From the NCBI RefSeq assembly GCF_030813005.1, contig NZ_JAUSTU010000002.1:186001-250000 (forward strand): DNA of 64,000 nucleotides. The letters run 5' to 3'. This document shows positions 32,974 through 40,916 of the stretch, in pieces. The translations under genes were made by a program, and so were the position numbers. A model generated the notes under the pieces. It was not told where the DNA came from. It worked only from the letters and a program-made list of their open reading frames with translations, and did not search any database. Positions within the stretch are counted from its first letter, which is position 1, and each line of letters begins with the position of its first letter. The stretch is from Robertmurraya andreesenii (lineage in GTDB: Bacteria; Bacillota; Bacilli; Bacillales; Cytobacillaceae).

Positions 32974-33034
32974 GGTACCTGGTACCGCCCGTGGACTTTT
33001 TACCGAAAATGTACGCCTCCAGTGGACACTTTTG
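32974..33034 (+). repeat. GGTACCTGGTACC-type intergenic repeat, copy 2
   Basis: GGTACCTGGTACC, three bases, CGTGGAC, a variable stretch, GTGGACACTTTTG: same order as the copy at 16084-16140, in opposite orientation. It lies between glyA and upp, next to the glyA terminator. Confidence 0.65.
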
Positions 33035-33035
33035 T

Positions 33036-33076
33036 CGACAAAAAGGTGAAACTCTTTGTTTGGTAGGGTTTCACCT
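33036..33076 (-). terminator. Terminator of glyA
   Basis: AGGTGAAACCC and GAGTTTCACCT with TTTTTG behind it on the minus strand, ten bases after the glyA stop. Confidence 0.8.
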
Positions 33077-33085
33077 GCTAAATAA

Positions 33086-34327
33086 TTATCTATCTTCGTA
33101 GAGCGGGAATCGGCTTGTTAGAGCTTCTACACGTTGTTTTGCTTCTTCCAGCTTTGCTTCGTCCTCATGGTTTTTCAAAGTGAAACCGATGATGGATGCG
33201 ATTTCTTCCATTTCTGCTTTCCCGAAGCCACGTGATGTAACAGCTGCTGTACCAATTCGAACACCACTAGTGACAAATGGACTTTCTGGATCAAACGGGA
33301 TCGTATTTTTGTTCACGGTAATGCCCACTTCATCGAGAACCTTTTCAGCTATTTTTCCCGTGATGCCTAAAGAACGAACATCGACTAATAATAGATGGTT
33401 ATCAGTTCCGCCTGAAACAAGGTTGAGTCCTTCTTCCTGAAGCTTTTCCGCCAAATGCTTGGCGTTAGAAATAATATTAGCTGCGTATTCCTTAAAGCTT
33501 TCTTGTAAAGCTTCCCCAAAGGAAACCGCTTTAGCTGCAATGACATGCATTAATGGACCGCCCTGAATTCCTGGGAAGATCGATTTATCAATTTTCTTTG
33601 CGAATTCTTCCTTACAGAGAATCATGCCGCCACGTGGGCCACGAAGTGTTTTGTGTGTGGTCGTAGTGACAAAATCAGCATATGGAACTGGGTTTGGATG
33701 AAGTCCAGCGGCTACAAGACCAGCAATATGGGCCATATCGACCATCAAATACGCTCCAACCTCATCGGCAATTTCTCTGAACTTCTTAAAATCAATCAGG
33801 CGTGGATAGGCACTTGCACCAGCAACGATCAGCTTTGGCTTATGGGTACGGGCCTTCTCCAATACATCGTCGTAGTTAATCGTATGGGTGACCTCATCCA
33901 CCCCATACTCAACGAAATTATATTGAACACCACTGAAGTTAACAGGGCTTCCGTGTGTCAAATGCCCACCGTGAGAAAGGTTCATTCCAAGAACAGTATC
34001 GCCGTGCTCAAGGATTGTGAAATATACAGCCATGTTAGCTTGAGCACCTGAATGGGGCTGGACATTCACATGCTCCGCTCCAAAAATCTGCTTGGCTCGA
34101 TCACGTGCAAGATCCTCAACAATATCAACGTACTCACAGCCGCCATAATAGCGTCTTCCAGGGTATCCCTCCGCATACTTGTTTGTTAATACGGACCCTT
34201 GAGCTTCCATCACCGCTTCACTAACAAAGTTCTCCGACGCAATTAACTCAATTTTGGAACGTTGGCGTCCTAATTCCTTTTGAATCGCTTGAAGTACCTG
34301 TTCATCCTGCTGCGCTAAATGCCTCAT
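33086..34327 (-). CDS. glyA: Serine hydroxymethyltransferase
   Basis: PLP enzyme of 413 residues that converts serine and tetrahydrofolate to glycine and methylene-THF, the main one-carbon source. The PLP Lys is in TTTTHKTLRGPRGGMI (about residues 222-237), and ASENFVSEAVMEAQGSVLTNKYAEGYPGRRYYGG (about 30-63) is the conserved N-terminal block. AGAGGGGG precedes the ATG. A promoter with 17-base spacing lies about 60 bases upstream; a terminator follows. Position between ywlG and upp matches B. subtilis. Confidence 0.97.
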   Translation of the reverse strand: MRHLAQQDEQVLQAIQKELGRQRSKIELIASENFVSEAVMEAQGSVLTNKYAEGYPGRRYYGGCEYVDIVEDLARDRAKQIFGAEHVNVQPHSGAQANMAVYFTILEHGDTVLGMNLSHGGHLTHGSPVNFSGVQYNFVEYGVDEVTHTINYDDVLEKARTHKPKLIVAGASAYPRLIDFKKFREIADEVGAYLMVDMAHIAGLVAAGLHPNPVPYADFVTTTTHKTLRGPRGGMILCKEEFAKKIDKSIFPGIQGGPLMHVIAAKAVSFGEALQESFKEYAANIISNAKHLAEKLQEEGLNLVSGGTDNHLLLVDVRSLGITGKIAEKVLDEVGITVNKNTIPFDPESPFVTSGVRIGTAAVTSRGFGKAEMEEIASIIGFTLKNHEDEAKLEEAKQRVEALTSRFPLYEDR

Positions 34328-34384
34328 GATAATCCCCCTCTAATGTAAAAATATGTACGAACTTCTTCCACTTACATGCTTTCC

Positions 34385-34413
34385 ATTTTAAGCGTTGGTT
34401 GGAAAATATTCAA
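34385..34413 (-). promoter_or_regulatory. Candidate sigma-A promoter of glyA
   Basis: TTGAAT (34408-34413), 17-base spacer and TAAAAT (34385-34390) on the minus strand, downstream of the ywlG terminator. Confidence 0.5.
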
Positions 34414-34479
34414 GACTCATAATCAGTAAAATCCGAATACTATAAAAAATCTTGCTATAATTGTTCGGTAATCCCTATG

Positions 34480-34508
34480 AAAAAAGCTTCTGAACGACAC
34501 AGAAGCTT
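34480..34508 (-). terminator. Terminator of the ywlE-mcp-rpiB-ywlG cluster
   Basis: CAAGCTTCTG/CAGAAGCTT stem with a seven-base loop and TTTTTTC on the minus strand, just after ywlG. Confidence 0.85.
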
Positions 34509-34515
34509 GAATCAA

Positions 34516-35085
34516 TTACCGGCAGGATTCATTTTCCTTATTTCTTTCATACACTGCTCTTGAGCCGCCAATCAGCTTTGGTCGAGTCGTTGCCAAGGTA
34601 ATATGAGCGTTTCCAACCTGTTTTTCCGACACCCGAACTGGAACGGCCACATGCTTTAAATGCATGCCAATTAGTGTATCACCAATGTCGATACCAGCCT
34701 CTGCCTGAATATGCTCAACCACAACCGGGTCCTCAAAGTGCTCGAATGCATAGGTCGCCATAGCACCGCCTGCATGGCGAACAGGAATCACTGTAACCTC
34801 TTCAAGCCCACGTCGCTCCGCCACAGCTCTTTCAAGAACGACCGCCCTGTTCAAATGTTCACAGCATTGAAAGGCAAGTTCGATTCCAATTGCATCCTTC
34901 AGCCCTTGAAGCTTTCGAAAAATCATTTCTGCAACTTCAATCGTTCCTGCTGTTCCAATTTTTTGCCCGATGACCTCACTTGTACTGCAGCCAATAACAA
35001 AGACCTGCCCCGATTTTAAATGAACCTTGAATTCTTCTAGTATCGTCTGGAGCTGCTGCTCCCATTGCTTTAGATTAACAGACAA
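34516..35085 (-). CDS. ywlG: YwlG, UPF0340/TIGR01440 family protein
   Basis: Conserved protein of about 189 residues, uncharacterised. Visible family features are GCSTSEVIGQKIGTAGTIEVAEMIF (about residues 38-62), GIELAFQCCEHLNRAVVLERAVAE (about 73-96) with adjacent cysteines, and GGAMATYAFEHFEDPVVVEHIQAEAGIDIGDTLIGMHL (about 112-149). I chose TTG at 35085 because AAGGGGGG lies seven bases before it; the frame is open six codons further. Starts 24 bases after rpiB and is followed by a terminator. The link to rpiB and glyA is conserved in Bacillales, but no function can be stated. Confidence 0.88.
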   Translation of the reverse strand: MSVNLKQWEQQLQTILEEFKVHLKSGQVFVIGCSTSEVIGQKIGTAGTIEVAEMIFRKLQGLKDAIGIELAFQCCEHLNRAVVLERAVAERRGLEEVTVIPVRHAGGAMATYAFEHFEDPVVVEHIQAEAGIDIGDTLIGMHLKHVAVPVRVSEKQVGNAHITLATTRPKLIGGSRAVYERNKENESCR

Positions 35086-35109
35086 TGAAAAGCCCCCCTT
35101 CAAGAAGGA

Positions 35110-35553
35110 TTAATTCTTCTCCTCGTAAGCCGTAATTTTCCCTACTCGATTTTGATGACGTCCGCCCTCAAATTCGGTTGTCAGCCAAACTCGTGCAATT
35201 TCGCGAGCAAGGCCAGGCCCAATCACCCGTTCCCCCATGGCTAAAATATTGCTATCATTGTGCTCACGAGTTGCCTTTGCACTGAAAACATCATGGACAA
35301 GGGCACAACGAATTCCCTTTACCTTGTTTGCGGCTATGCTCATCCCAATTCCGGTTCCACAGATGAGGATTCCACGATCAAATTCACCAGAGGCAACCTT
35401 ACCTGCCACTGGCAAGGCATAGTCTGGGTAGTCAACGGAGGTGCTGCACTCACAGCCAAAATCCTCATATTGGATGCCCAGTTCATCCATTAAACTCTTT
35501 ATTTCCTCGCGAAGATGGATGCCACCATGATCAGACGCTATCGCAATTTTCAT
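35110..35553 (-). CDS. rpiB: Ribose-5-phosphate isomerase B
   Basis: Sugar-phosphate isomerase of 147 residues converting ribulose 5-phosphate and ribose 5-phosphate. IASDHGGIHLREEI (about residues 4-17) and the catalytic-Cys segment ILICGTGIGMSIAANKVKGIRCALVHD (about 63-89) are the RpiB/LacAB signatures, with HNDSNILAMGERVIG following. AGGAGG precedes the ATG. In B. subtilis rpiB (ywlF) follows ywlE directly; here a chemoreceptor gene lies between them. Confidence 0.95.
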   Translation of the reverse strand: MKIAIASDHGGIHLREEIKSLMDELGIQYEDFGCECSTSVDYPDYALPVAGKVASGEFDRGILICGTGIGMSIAANKVKGIRCALVHDVFSAKATREHNDSNILAMGERVIGPGLAREIARVWLTTEFEGGRHQNRVGKITAYEEKN

Positions 35554-35641
35554 GTATATTTCCTCCTATGTATATACGATTCATGCATGTTTATTTTGAC
35601 ACATTCCTTACTAAATATAAAGGTTCTTTTAAATGGATCTT

Positions 35642-35701
35642 CGGTTGTCACGCCTTCTCATCGCTGCTGCTCTAAAAGGCTCGCTCAGGCGTGCCAACCT
35701 G
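35642..35701 (+). repeat. CGGTTGGCATACC palindromic repeat, copy 2
   Basis: CGGTTGTCACGCCTTCTC at the left and GGCTCGCTCAGGCGTGCCAACC at the right, complementary with one or two mismatches. Between the chemoreceptor gene terminator and rpiB. Confidence 0.65.
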
Positions 35702-35717
35702 CGATAATTATTCCTAT

Positions 35718-35744
35718 TAAAAAAGGCCCCCCATCGGAGAGCCT
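35718..35744 (-). terminator. Terminator overlapping the chemoreceptor stop codon
   Basis: AGGCTCTCC and GGGGGGCCT can form a nine-base stem (with G-U pairs) followed by TTTTTTAA on the minus strand, so most transcripts from upstream should end before rpiB. Confidence 0.65.
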
Positions 35745-37038
35745 ATAATTTAAATCTAGTGATCGTATTCTTCAATGCCTCTGCTTGACTTTTTAGTTCA
35801 AAGGCAAGCTTTTCTACGTTTTCAATAACCGCTGTCTGCTGTTGCGTCGCCGATGTGACTTCCTGAGCACCTGCAGAGGTTTCCTCCGCAATTGCGGCTA
35901 CCTCTTGTGATTGATGAGAAGTATGCTGGATGCTTTCCATTTGTCGATCTACTAAATCGGTAATCTGTGCAACAGATGTCGCCATCTCATTCACAGTCTT
36001 CGTCATTTCTTCAATCACTTCATTTGTCCTTGTGCCTTTTTTCGCTTCGGTGTTTGCCACTTCGACCTGATCGGTGATTTGCTTCACCACGTTGCGAACC
36101 TCTTCCTGAATGTTTCGGATCAGCTCCGATATTCCCTGGACAGCCTTAGCACTTTCATCAGCAAGCATGCGAACCTCTTCCGCTACAACGGCAAATCCTT
36201 TGCCATGCTCTCCCGCTCGAGCTGCTTCAATGGAAGCGTTCAGAGCTAAGAGATTGGTTTGAGCAGCAATATCGCCAACAAGCTGAATAATTTGTTCAAC
36301 CTTCGCCGCATTATCCTCTAATCGTCTAACCGTTTGCAGTGAGCCTTCATTCTCTTTTGCTAGTCGTTGAATACCAGACACGAGTGAATGAATAACCTCT
36401 TTAGATTCCTGCAAGTCCTTCACCATTTCCTTTGACACCATTCCAGACGTATTTGCCGTATTCTGTACCTCTTCAGCAATTCGAATGACATCTTCCACCG
36501 ATTCTGCAGTCTCTTGAATGGAAACAGCAGAGTTGTCTGCCCCTAAGGAGATTTCTCCTATCGTTCTAGCGATTGCTTCTGCTTGTTCCGCTGCCAAAGA
36601 GGACTCCTTAGAAATCGCGATAACCTTTTCATTCGTCTCAAGAAAGTTCTCTTCAATTTTTTGAACCATTTCCTTCAAGTTAAGAAGCATATGATTAAAA
36701 GCAATCCCTAATGACCGAATCTCATCATCTGACTTTGGAAGGTCAACCTCCACACTGATGTCCCCATGAGCGGCCTTTAATGCCACTTTTTCAAGCCTTT
36801 GGAGAGGTTTTATAATATAAAACGCCGCAAAAAAGGCTAAAATTCCCGTCCAAGTAATCCCAAGGAGTAGCGTAATAAGTGTAAAGGAAACCTCTCCTAA
36901 CGGGATACTATCCTTGAACATCGGATAGAGAATATAAATGAAAACTCCACTAGTTGAATAAGTTATAATAGCAAGGGTTGTGACAAATAGAACCAGTTTC
37001 TTTCTTAAACCAAACTTATAGCTTTTTTTCTCCTCCAT
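35743..37038 (-). CDS. Methyl-accepting chemotaxis protein with minimal sensor region
   Basis: Membrane chemoreceptor of 431 residues. Two transmembrane helices lie close together (about residues 13-35 and 45-68) with only about ten residues outside, so there is no real extracellular ligand domain. A HAMP domain follows (about 68-122), then the long signalling coiled coil with the hairpin tip EQIIQLVGDIAAQTNLLALNASIEAARAGEHGKGFAVVAEEVRMLADES (about 255-305), which binds CheA/CheW. Methylation-type Glu/Gln pairs occur near the C-terminus. The ATG at 37038 has AGGGAGGA before it. Inserted between ywlE (20-base gap) and rpiB; no such gene is there in B. subtilis. Input signal unknown. Confidence 0.9.
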   Translation of the reverse strand: MEEKKSYKFGLRKKLVLFVTTLAIITYSTSGVFIYILYPMFKDSIPLGEVSFTLITLLLGITWTGILAFFAAFYIIKPLQRLEKVALKAAHGDISVEVDLPKSDDEIRSLGIAFNHMLLNLKEMVQKIEENFLETNEKVIAISKESSLAAEQAEAIARTIGEISLGADNSAVSIQETAESVEDVIRIAEEVQNTANTSGMVSKEMVKDLQESKEVIHSLVSGIQRLAKENEGSLQTVRRLEDNAAKVEQIIQLVGDIAAQTNLLALNASIEAARAGEHGKGFAVVAEEVRMLADESAKAVQGISELIRNIQEEVRNVVKQITDQVEVANTEAKKGTRTNEVIEEMTKTVNEMATSVAQITDLVDRQMESIQHTSHQSQEVAAIAEETSAGAQEVTSATQQQTAVIENVEKLAFELKSQAEALKNTITRFKL

Positions 37039-37058
37039 TTTCTTCCTCCCTGAGAAAA

Positions 37059-37502
37059 TCATTCATTTCCTAGTCTTTTCAGAATCTCCTCAATGTTTTC
37101 TTGGATTTCGTGATATGTTTGTCGATAAATTTCTAAAGAACCACCGAACGGATCCATAATTTCTACATCTGCTGTATGGCCAGCAAATTCCTTCAGAGTA
37201 TACGTTTTCTCTTTCACTTTAGGAAACATGTTAATCACAGCCTCTTTATGACCCTCCGTCATGGTAAGAATATGGGTCGCCCAATCCACTAGCTCATTCG
37301 ATAGACTTGAGGACTGGTGAGCATGACTGATATGTTGCTCCTCCAAAACCTTTTGTGCTTGCTCTGAAGCTGGCATACCACTAATGGCATACACTCCAGC
37401 AGATTTTGCATCTATTCCAGAAATCGCTTTATTTTTTAAAATTGCTTCTGCCATCGGGCTTCGGCATGTATTCCCCGTACAAACAAATAATATGCGGATC
37501 AC
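37059..37502 (-). CDS. ywlE: Protein-arginine phosphatase YwlE (low-molecular-weight phosphatase family)
   Basis: Cytoplasmic phosphatase of 147 residues. The P-loop VCTGNTCRSPMAEAIL (Cys8 to Arg14) holds Thr12, the position that in YwlE replaces the bulky residue of tyrosine phosphatases and gives phospho-arginine specificity; the general acid Asp is in MDPFGGS (about residue 116). By family it opposes the arginine kinase McsB and so affects ClpCP-dependent proteolysis and the CtsR stress regulon. Start codon GTG at 37502 with AGGAGG upstream. Upstream of the chemoreceptor gene. Confidence 0.93.
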   Translation of the reverse strand: MIRILFVCTGNTCRSPMAEAILKNKAISGIDAKSAGVYAISGMPASEQAQKVLEEQHISHAHQSSSLSNELVDWATHILTMTEGHKEAVINMFPKVKEKTYTLKEFAGHTADVEIMDPFGGSLEIYRQTYHEIQENIEEILKRLGNE

Positions 37503-37645
37503 GTTGGTACCTCCTTCTTTCTACATTATATGACATTTACACTAGATTCAATAGACCTAGAAAGAATAAAGAAGAATTATTTTTGTCAAAAGCTCTTACT
37601 ACACAAAACAATCATGAGCGCCTTCTCCCAACTCCAACGAAAATA

Positions 37646-37717
37646 GTCGGTAGCCTACCTTCTCTTCGTTATTGCTCGAGAATCTCGAGCAAAGACTCGT
37701 TCAGGCAAACCACCGAC
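37646..37717 (+). repeat. CGGTTGGCATACC palindromic repeat, copy 3
   Basis: GTCGGTAGCCTACCTTCTC on the left, an inner perfect stem TTGCTCGAG...CTCGAGCAA, and AGGCAAACCACCGAC on the right. Between ywlE and mntP. Confidence 0.65.
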
Positions 37718-37734
37718 CATCAATCATTCGCACA

Positions 37735-37756
37735 GTAAAAAAGCTCCTATTAGAGC
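37735..37756 (-). terminator. Short terminator overlapping the mntP stop
   Basis: GCTC-TAATAG-GAGC followed by TTTTTT on the minus strand; stem short. Confidence 0.5.
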
Positions 37757-38301
37757 AGCAATAGTTTTATCCCAAAAATCATCAATATGCTTCCGCCGAG
37801 CGCTTCGCTATAGGTGCCTAACCAGCCTTGCACCTTTCGTCCAAGGAGGAGGCCAAGCCAGGATAGAATGCAAGCTCCAATTCCGAAGCTCAAAATGACC
37901 ATCACGATTTTCGCTCCATAAATCCCTAATGTGAGGCCTACCGAAAAACTATCAATGCTGACACTTATAGAAAAAAGGAGCAACCCTACACCAGCCGGGG
38001 TAAAAACTGAATTCTCTTTTTCCTGAAATCCCGACCAAATCATCTGCACACCTAGTATCAAAAGCAGGACTCCCCCCAAAATGGCAGCGATATCGCCGAA
38101 GCGTTCAGAGAGAAAATGGCCGGTGACCATCCCTAAAAGTGGCATAATAACGTGGAACAAACCAATCGTTATCCCAATTTTGAATATTTGTCTTAATCTG
38201 ATTTGATACATGCCCATGCCTAACCCTACGGAAAATGCATCCATGCTGAGAGCAAATCCCATTATGATTAGTGTGATTAGTTCTCCGATAAATTCAGACA
38301 T
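37750..38301 (-). CDS. mntP: Manganese efflux pump MntP (YwlD)
   Basis: Six-helix membrane exporter of 183 residues (DUF204 repeats). The two internal repeats carry the acidic signature: ALSMDAFSVGLGMG (about residues 17-30) and SVSIDSFSVGLTLG (about 112-125); the Asp residues are essential for Mn(II) export in studied members. Located between ywlE and tsaC, as in B. subtilis. I looked for a yybP-ykoY Mn riboswitch in the 98 bases upstream and do not see one. GGGGGAG precedes the ATG. Confidence 0.93.
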   Translation of the reverse strand: MSEFIGELITLIIMGFALSMDAFSVGLGMGMYQIRLRQIFKIGITIGLFHVIMPLLGMVTGHFLSERFGDIAAILGGVLLLILGVQMIWSGFQEKENSVFTPAGVGLLLFSISVSIDSFSVGLTLGIYGAKIVMVILSFGIGACILSWLGLLLGRKVQGWLGTYSEALGGSILMIFGIKLLLL

Positions 38302-38399
38302 TCATGCTGCTCCCCCTTTGGACTTGCTAATTCAGCATATGCTTGGACCTGAGGGATAAAGAACTAGATTTGTAAAAATTTAAATAAACTCCTGTTTTT

Positions 38400-39437
38400 C
38401 TAAATAACTTTATGGCCCGCCGCCTTCAGAAGACGGTTCATGATTGCTTGTCCAACACCCTCATTTGGAAACATCTCACTAAATATGATGTCCACTTGTG
38501 CTTGATTAAAACTTCTCAAAGTATCATAGAGGGAGCTAGCTATTGATTCGAGATGAGCTCTTTGTCCACATACCTTGACGACATCACCATCATAAAAGGA
38601 ACGATTCTCCTCCGTAGTCAGGACGCCCACACGGAATCCTTCCTGCCTTTTCTCATCTATAAGACCCTGAATCCTCTCTCTTGAACCTTCTACTAAATAG
38701 AGAGGGGCATTTGGCGCATAATGAGTGTATTTCATTCCCGGGGATTTGGGCGCCATCTCTTCATTAGATAAGGCTGGGTCGATCTTGACTTCTCCAATTA
38801 CGGAAACAAGCTCTTCCATTGTGACTCCACCTGGTCTCAGGATTTGCGGAATCTCCATGGTACAATCTAGAACGGTTGACTCCACACCAATCCCCGTTGG
38901 ACCTCCATCCACAATCGCTGGAATCCTTTCATTTAAATCCTCCCAAACATGGGTAGCGGTTGTTGGGCTTGGACGACCGGAACGATTGGCACTCGGGGCT
39001 GCAATTGGAAGTCCGGCTGCTTGAATAATCGCTAAGGCAATTGGATGCTCCGGCATTCGTACAGCAATTGTGGATAACCCCGCCGTTGCTTTGTCTGAAA
39101 GCACCCCTTCTTTTTTCTTAAAAATGATGGTCAAAGGGCCAGGCCAGAACTTTTCCATCAATATGGCGGCTTTTTCCGGTATTTCTTCCACAAACTCTGT
39201 TAATTGTTCGAGCTTGCTTATGTGAATAATTAACGGGTTATCACTCGGTCTACCCTTCGCTGCATAAATCTTCTCCACTGCCTCATCTTCCTTCGCATTT
39301 CCTCCCAGACCGTATACGGTTTCCGTTGGAAAAGCGACTACCTCATTGGCTTTTAAAAGATTCGCAGCTTGTATAATTTGTGGATATGTGTGCAAGTCAT
39401 CCACATTTTTATCCACCGATAGCCATTCTGTCTTCAT
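38400..39437 (-). CDS. tsaC: L-threonylcarbamoyladenylate synthase (TsaC/Sua5, YwlC)
   Basis: Enzyme of 345 residues that makes threonylcarbamoyl-AMP for the t6A37 modification of ANN-decoding tRNAs. The N-terminal YrdC domain (about residues 15-205) has the nucleotide-binding residues in PTETVYGLGGNA and YAAKGRPSDNPLIIHI and the loop APSANRSGRPSPTTATHV; the C-terminal Sua5 domain (about 225-345) is complete, so it is the long type. The ATG is at 39437. Several DnaA-box-like sequences lie in its first 60 bases and directly upstream, see 39379-39632. Confidence 0.95.
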   Translation of the reverse strand: MKTEWLSVDKNVDDLHTYPQIIQAANLLKANEVVAFPTETVYGLGGNAKEDEAVEKIYAAKGRPSDNPLIIHISKLEQLTEFVEEIPEKAAILMEKFWPGPLTIIFKKKEGVLSDKATAGLSTIAVRMPEHPIALAIIQAAGLPIAAPSANRSGRPSPTTATHVWEDLNERIPAIVDGGPTGIGVESTVLDCTMEIPQILRPGGVTMEELVSVIGEVKIDPALSNEEMAPKSPGMKYTHYAPNAPLYLVEGSRERIQGLIDEKRQEGFRVGVLTTEENRSFYDGDVVKVCGQRAHLESIASSLYDTLRSFNQAQVDIIFSEMFPNEGVGQAIMNRLLKAAGHKVI

Positions 39438-39632
39438 GATTCTCCACCTTCATTTTCATGCTATAAATAAACGCTTTTTCCTACTTTATCACGTATGAAA
39501 GTATAAAAGAAGGTGGTCGCGATCTCAAGTATTATCCACAAATTGTGTATAAAAATGACTGAAAAGTGGATAACTTTGTGGATATATCCACATTTTTATA
39601 GTTTTAACTTCAAAAACATCGAGTTATCCACA
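39379..39632. promoter_or_regulatory. DnaA-box cluster across the tsaC-ywlB junction
   Basis: Nine 9-mers match TTATNCACA with at most one mismatch: perfect at 39532-39540, 39544-39552 (reverse) and 39624-39632; one mismatch at 39379-39387 (reverse), 39397-39405, 39409-39417, 39565-39573 (reverse), 39577-39585 (reverse) and 39584-39592. A further perfect box is at 40039-40047, at the ywlB start. Such density outside oriC marks a stable DnaA-binding cluster; I recall DnaA binding near ywlC being reported for B. subtilis. Confidence 0.75.
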
Positions 39633-40039
39633 TTTAAAATATGATTGACATGAACGGATGTGAATAGCTCCGACGGAAGACTATTTTGCTCAACTCTTTC
39701 AAATCCTAGCAATGTAAAAAACGGCAAGGAGGATTCTTTATTTGTGGCAAGATAAAGATGATCTAACTCCTTGCTACGTGCTAGCTTCAGCATTTGTTCA
39801 AAAATGATGAGCAGGTCATTCTCTCTAGCATTTGTTGTCATTGCCAAGGATCTCAGCAATCCAATGCGGCCTAACGGCTCAATTCCTAATGTTGCCTGGA
39901 TTCTACTAGTTTCATCCTCCATAATCAAAAAATATTCAATGGCTTCTTTCACACCATCAGTTCCTAGTTTTGCTTCATTTAAAAAGGTTATGAGCTTACC
40001 TGTATCTTCAGCCTGTGCACAGCGTACAATCATTCCCAT
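39596..40039 (-). CDS. ywlB: YwlB, GNAT-like N-acetyltransferase family protein
   Basis: Protein of about 147 residues with the N-terminal pattern MIVRCAQAEDTGKLITFLNEA typical of GNAT folds, a central ATLGIEPLGRIGLLRSLAMTTNAR acetyl-CoA-site-like segment (about residues 50-73) and SLPFFTLLGFERVEQNSLP (about 106-124), the usual end motif. The substrate is unknown. I chose ATG 40039 because GGGGTG lies six bases before it; an ATG two codons later is also possible, and a perfect DnaA box overlaps this start. Position between tsaC and spoIIR matches B. subtilis ywlB. Confidence 0.85.
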   Translation of the reverse strand: MGMIVRCAQAEDTGKLITFLNEAKLGTDGVKEAIEYFLIMEDETSRIQATLGIEPLGRIGLLRSLAMTTNARENDLLIIFEQMLKLARSKELDHLYLATNKESSLPFFTLLGFERVEQNSLPSELFTSVHVNHILNVDNSMFLKLKL

Positions 40040-40111
40040 TATCCACACCCCATTTTAATATGATCTATTCTATTAATATGACGAGTTGATAAAGTTAGAA
40101 CATTTTACTAG

Positions 40112-40140
40112 AAAAAAATAGCCCTGTACGTCAGGACTAT
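40112..40140 (-). terminator. Terminator of spoIIR (overlaps stop)
   Basis: ATAGTCCTG and CAGGGCTAT around ACGTA, then TTTTTTT on the minus strand. Confidence 0.85.
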
Positions 40141-40820
40141 CCAAAGATTTTCTCAAAGATTTCTACTAGGAAAAATTTTACCTTAACTGGCTCTTCCTCT
40201 TCTTCTACAAAAAGTGAGTCGTCTTCTTGTTTCTCCTCTTTATTCTCTGCTTCCTGGGCCTTAGAATCCTCTTCTTCTTCTGCCTGCTCCTCTTCCTCAA
40301 AGCCCTCACTGACGGCAACACCATTTGAGAAATCTAGAAAACATAGCGGCGGGAATAGAACACACCACCAATTTGCTCCCTTACCCTCTCCCAAGGTGAC
40401 AAGGATCGCCTCATACTCTCCCGCCGGGTATAGAAACTCTCCATAAAGCTTGGTCGGGAAATCTACCTTTTTTCCATACTCTGCCTTGACGGACTGCCCG
40501 TTCTCATTTTCTAGTAAAACCTGTTCAGCTATTTTTTGAATCTCTGGTATTCTATTTTGAATTAAGCTTCGAGCGGCCTCAATGGTCGTTAAGTCCGATA
40601 CCCAGTTCGTGATTTCTGCATTGATCGCATCGCGTACTTTTCTCTTTAGCTCTTGGTCCTGCTCATGATCACTGTTTGCTAGAATGCGAAGTCGAATCGC
40701 TTCATTCGGAATCACGACAAGATCATTTGCCGCAACTTCGTTTTTTGGTATATATAAATCCACTAAGGTTCCAATTGATAATAAAATGATGTAAGCAAAT
40801 GCTGCTAGTTTTGTATTCAA
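40137..40820 (-). CDS. spoIIR: Stage II sporulation protein R (SpoIIR)
   Basis: Forespore-made secreted signalling protein of 227 residues that triggers SpoIIGA to process pro-sigma-E in the mother cell. An N-terminal signal segment (about residues 4-22) is followed by NEAIRLRILANSDHEQDQELKRKVRDA (about 37-63) and the highly conserved GANWWCVLFPPLCFLDF (about 147-163). A Glu-rich stretch (about 172-215) precedes a conserved end VKFFLVEIFEKIFG. I chose TTG at 40820 because AAGGGGTG is six bases away; the frame extends eight codons further. A sigma-F-like promoter ends directly before it. Confidence 0.95.
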   Translation of the reverse strand: MNTKLAAFAYIILLSIGTLVDLYIPKNEVAANDLVVIPNEAIRLRILANSDHEQDQELKRKVRDAINAEITNWVSDLTTIEAARSLIQNRIPEIQKIAEQVLLENENGQSVKAEYGKKVDFPTKLYGEFLYPAGEYEAILVTLGEGKGANWWCVLFPPLCFLDFSNGVAVSEGFEEEEQAEEEEDSKAQEAENKEEKQEDDSLFVEEEEEPVKVKFFLVEIFEKIFG

Positions 40821-40842
40821 GCTAACCACCCCTTCACCACCC

Positions 40843-40871
40843 ATTGTGGACAGGAGCGCTACATCTTAAAC
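40843..40871 (-). promoter_or_regulatory. Candidate sigma-F promoter of spoIIR
   Basis: GTTTA (40867-40871), a 15-base spacer and GTCCACAAT (40843-40851) on the minus strand. Spacing and -10 form mirror the spoIIQ candidate; the -10 match to GGNRANANT is partial. Confidence 0.4.
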
Positions 40872-40916
40872 TAGTAAAATGAAATTTTTTAATAGAAAGC
40901 CCAGGTACTCTAATAG

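Noticed and set aside
38302..38399. Manganese (yybP-ykoY) riboswitch before mntP
   Set aside because: The upstream region is short and the characteristic conserved loops are not seen.
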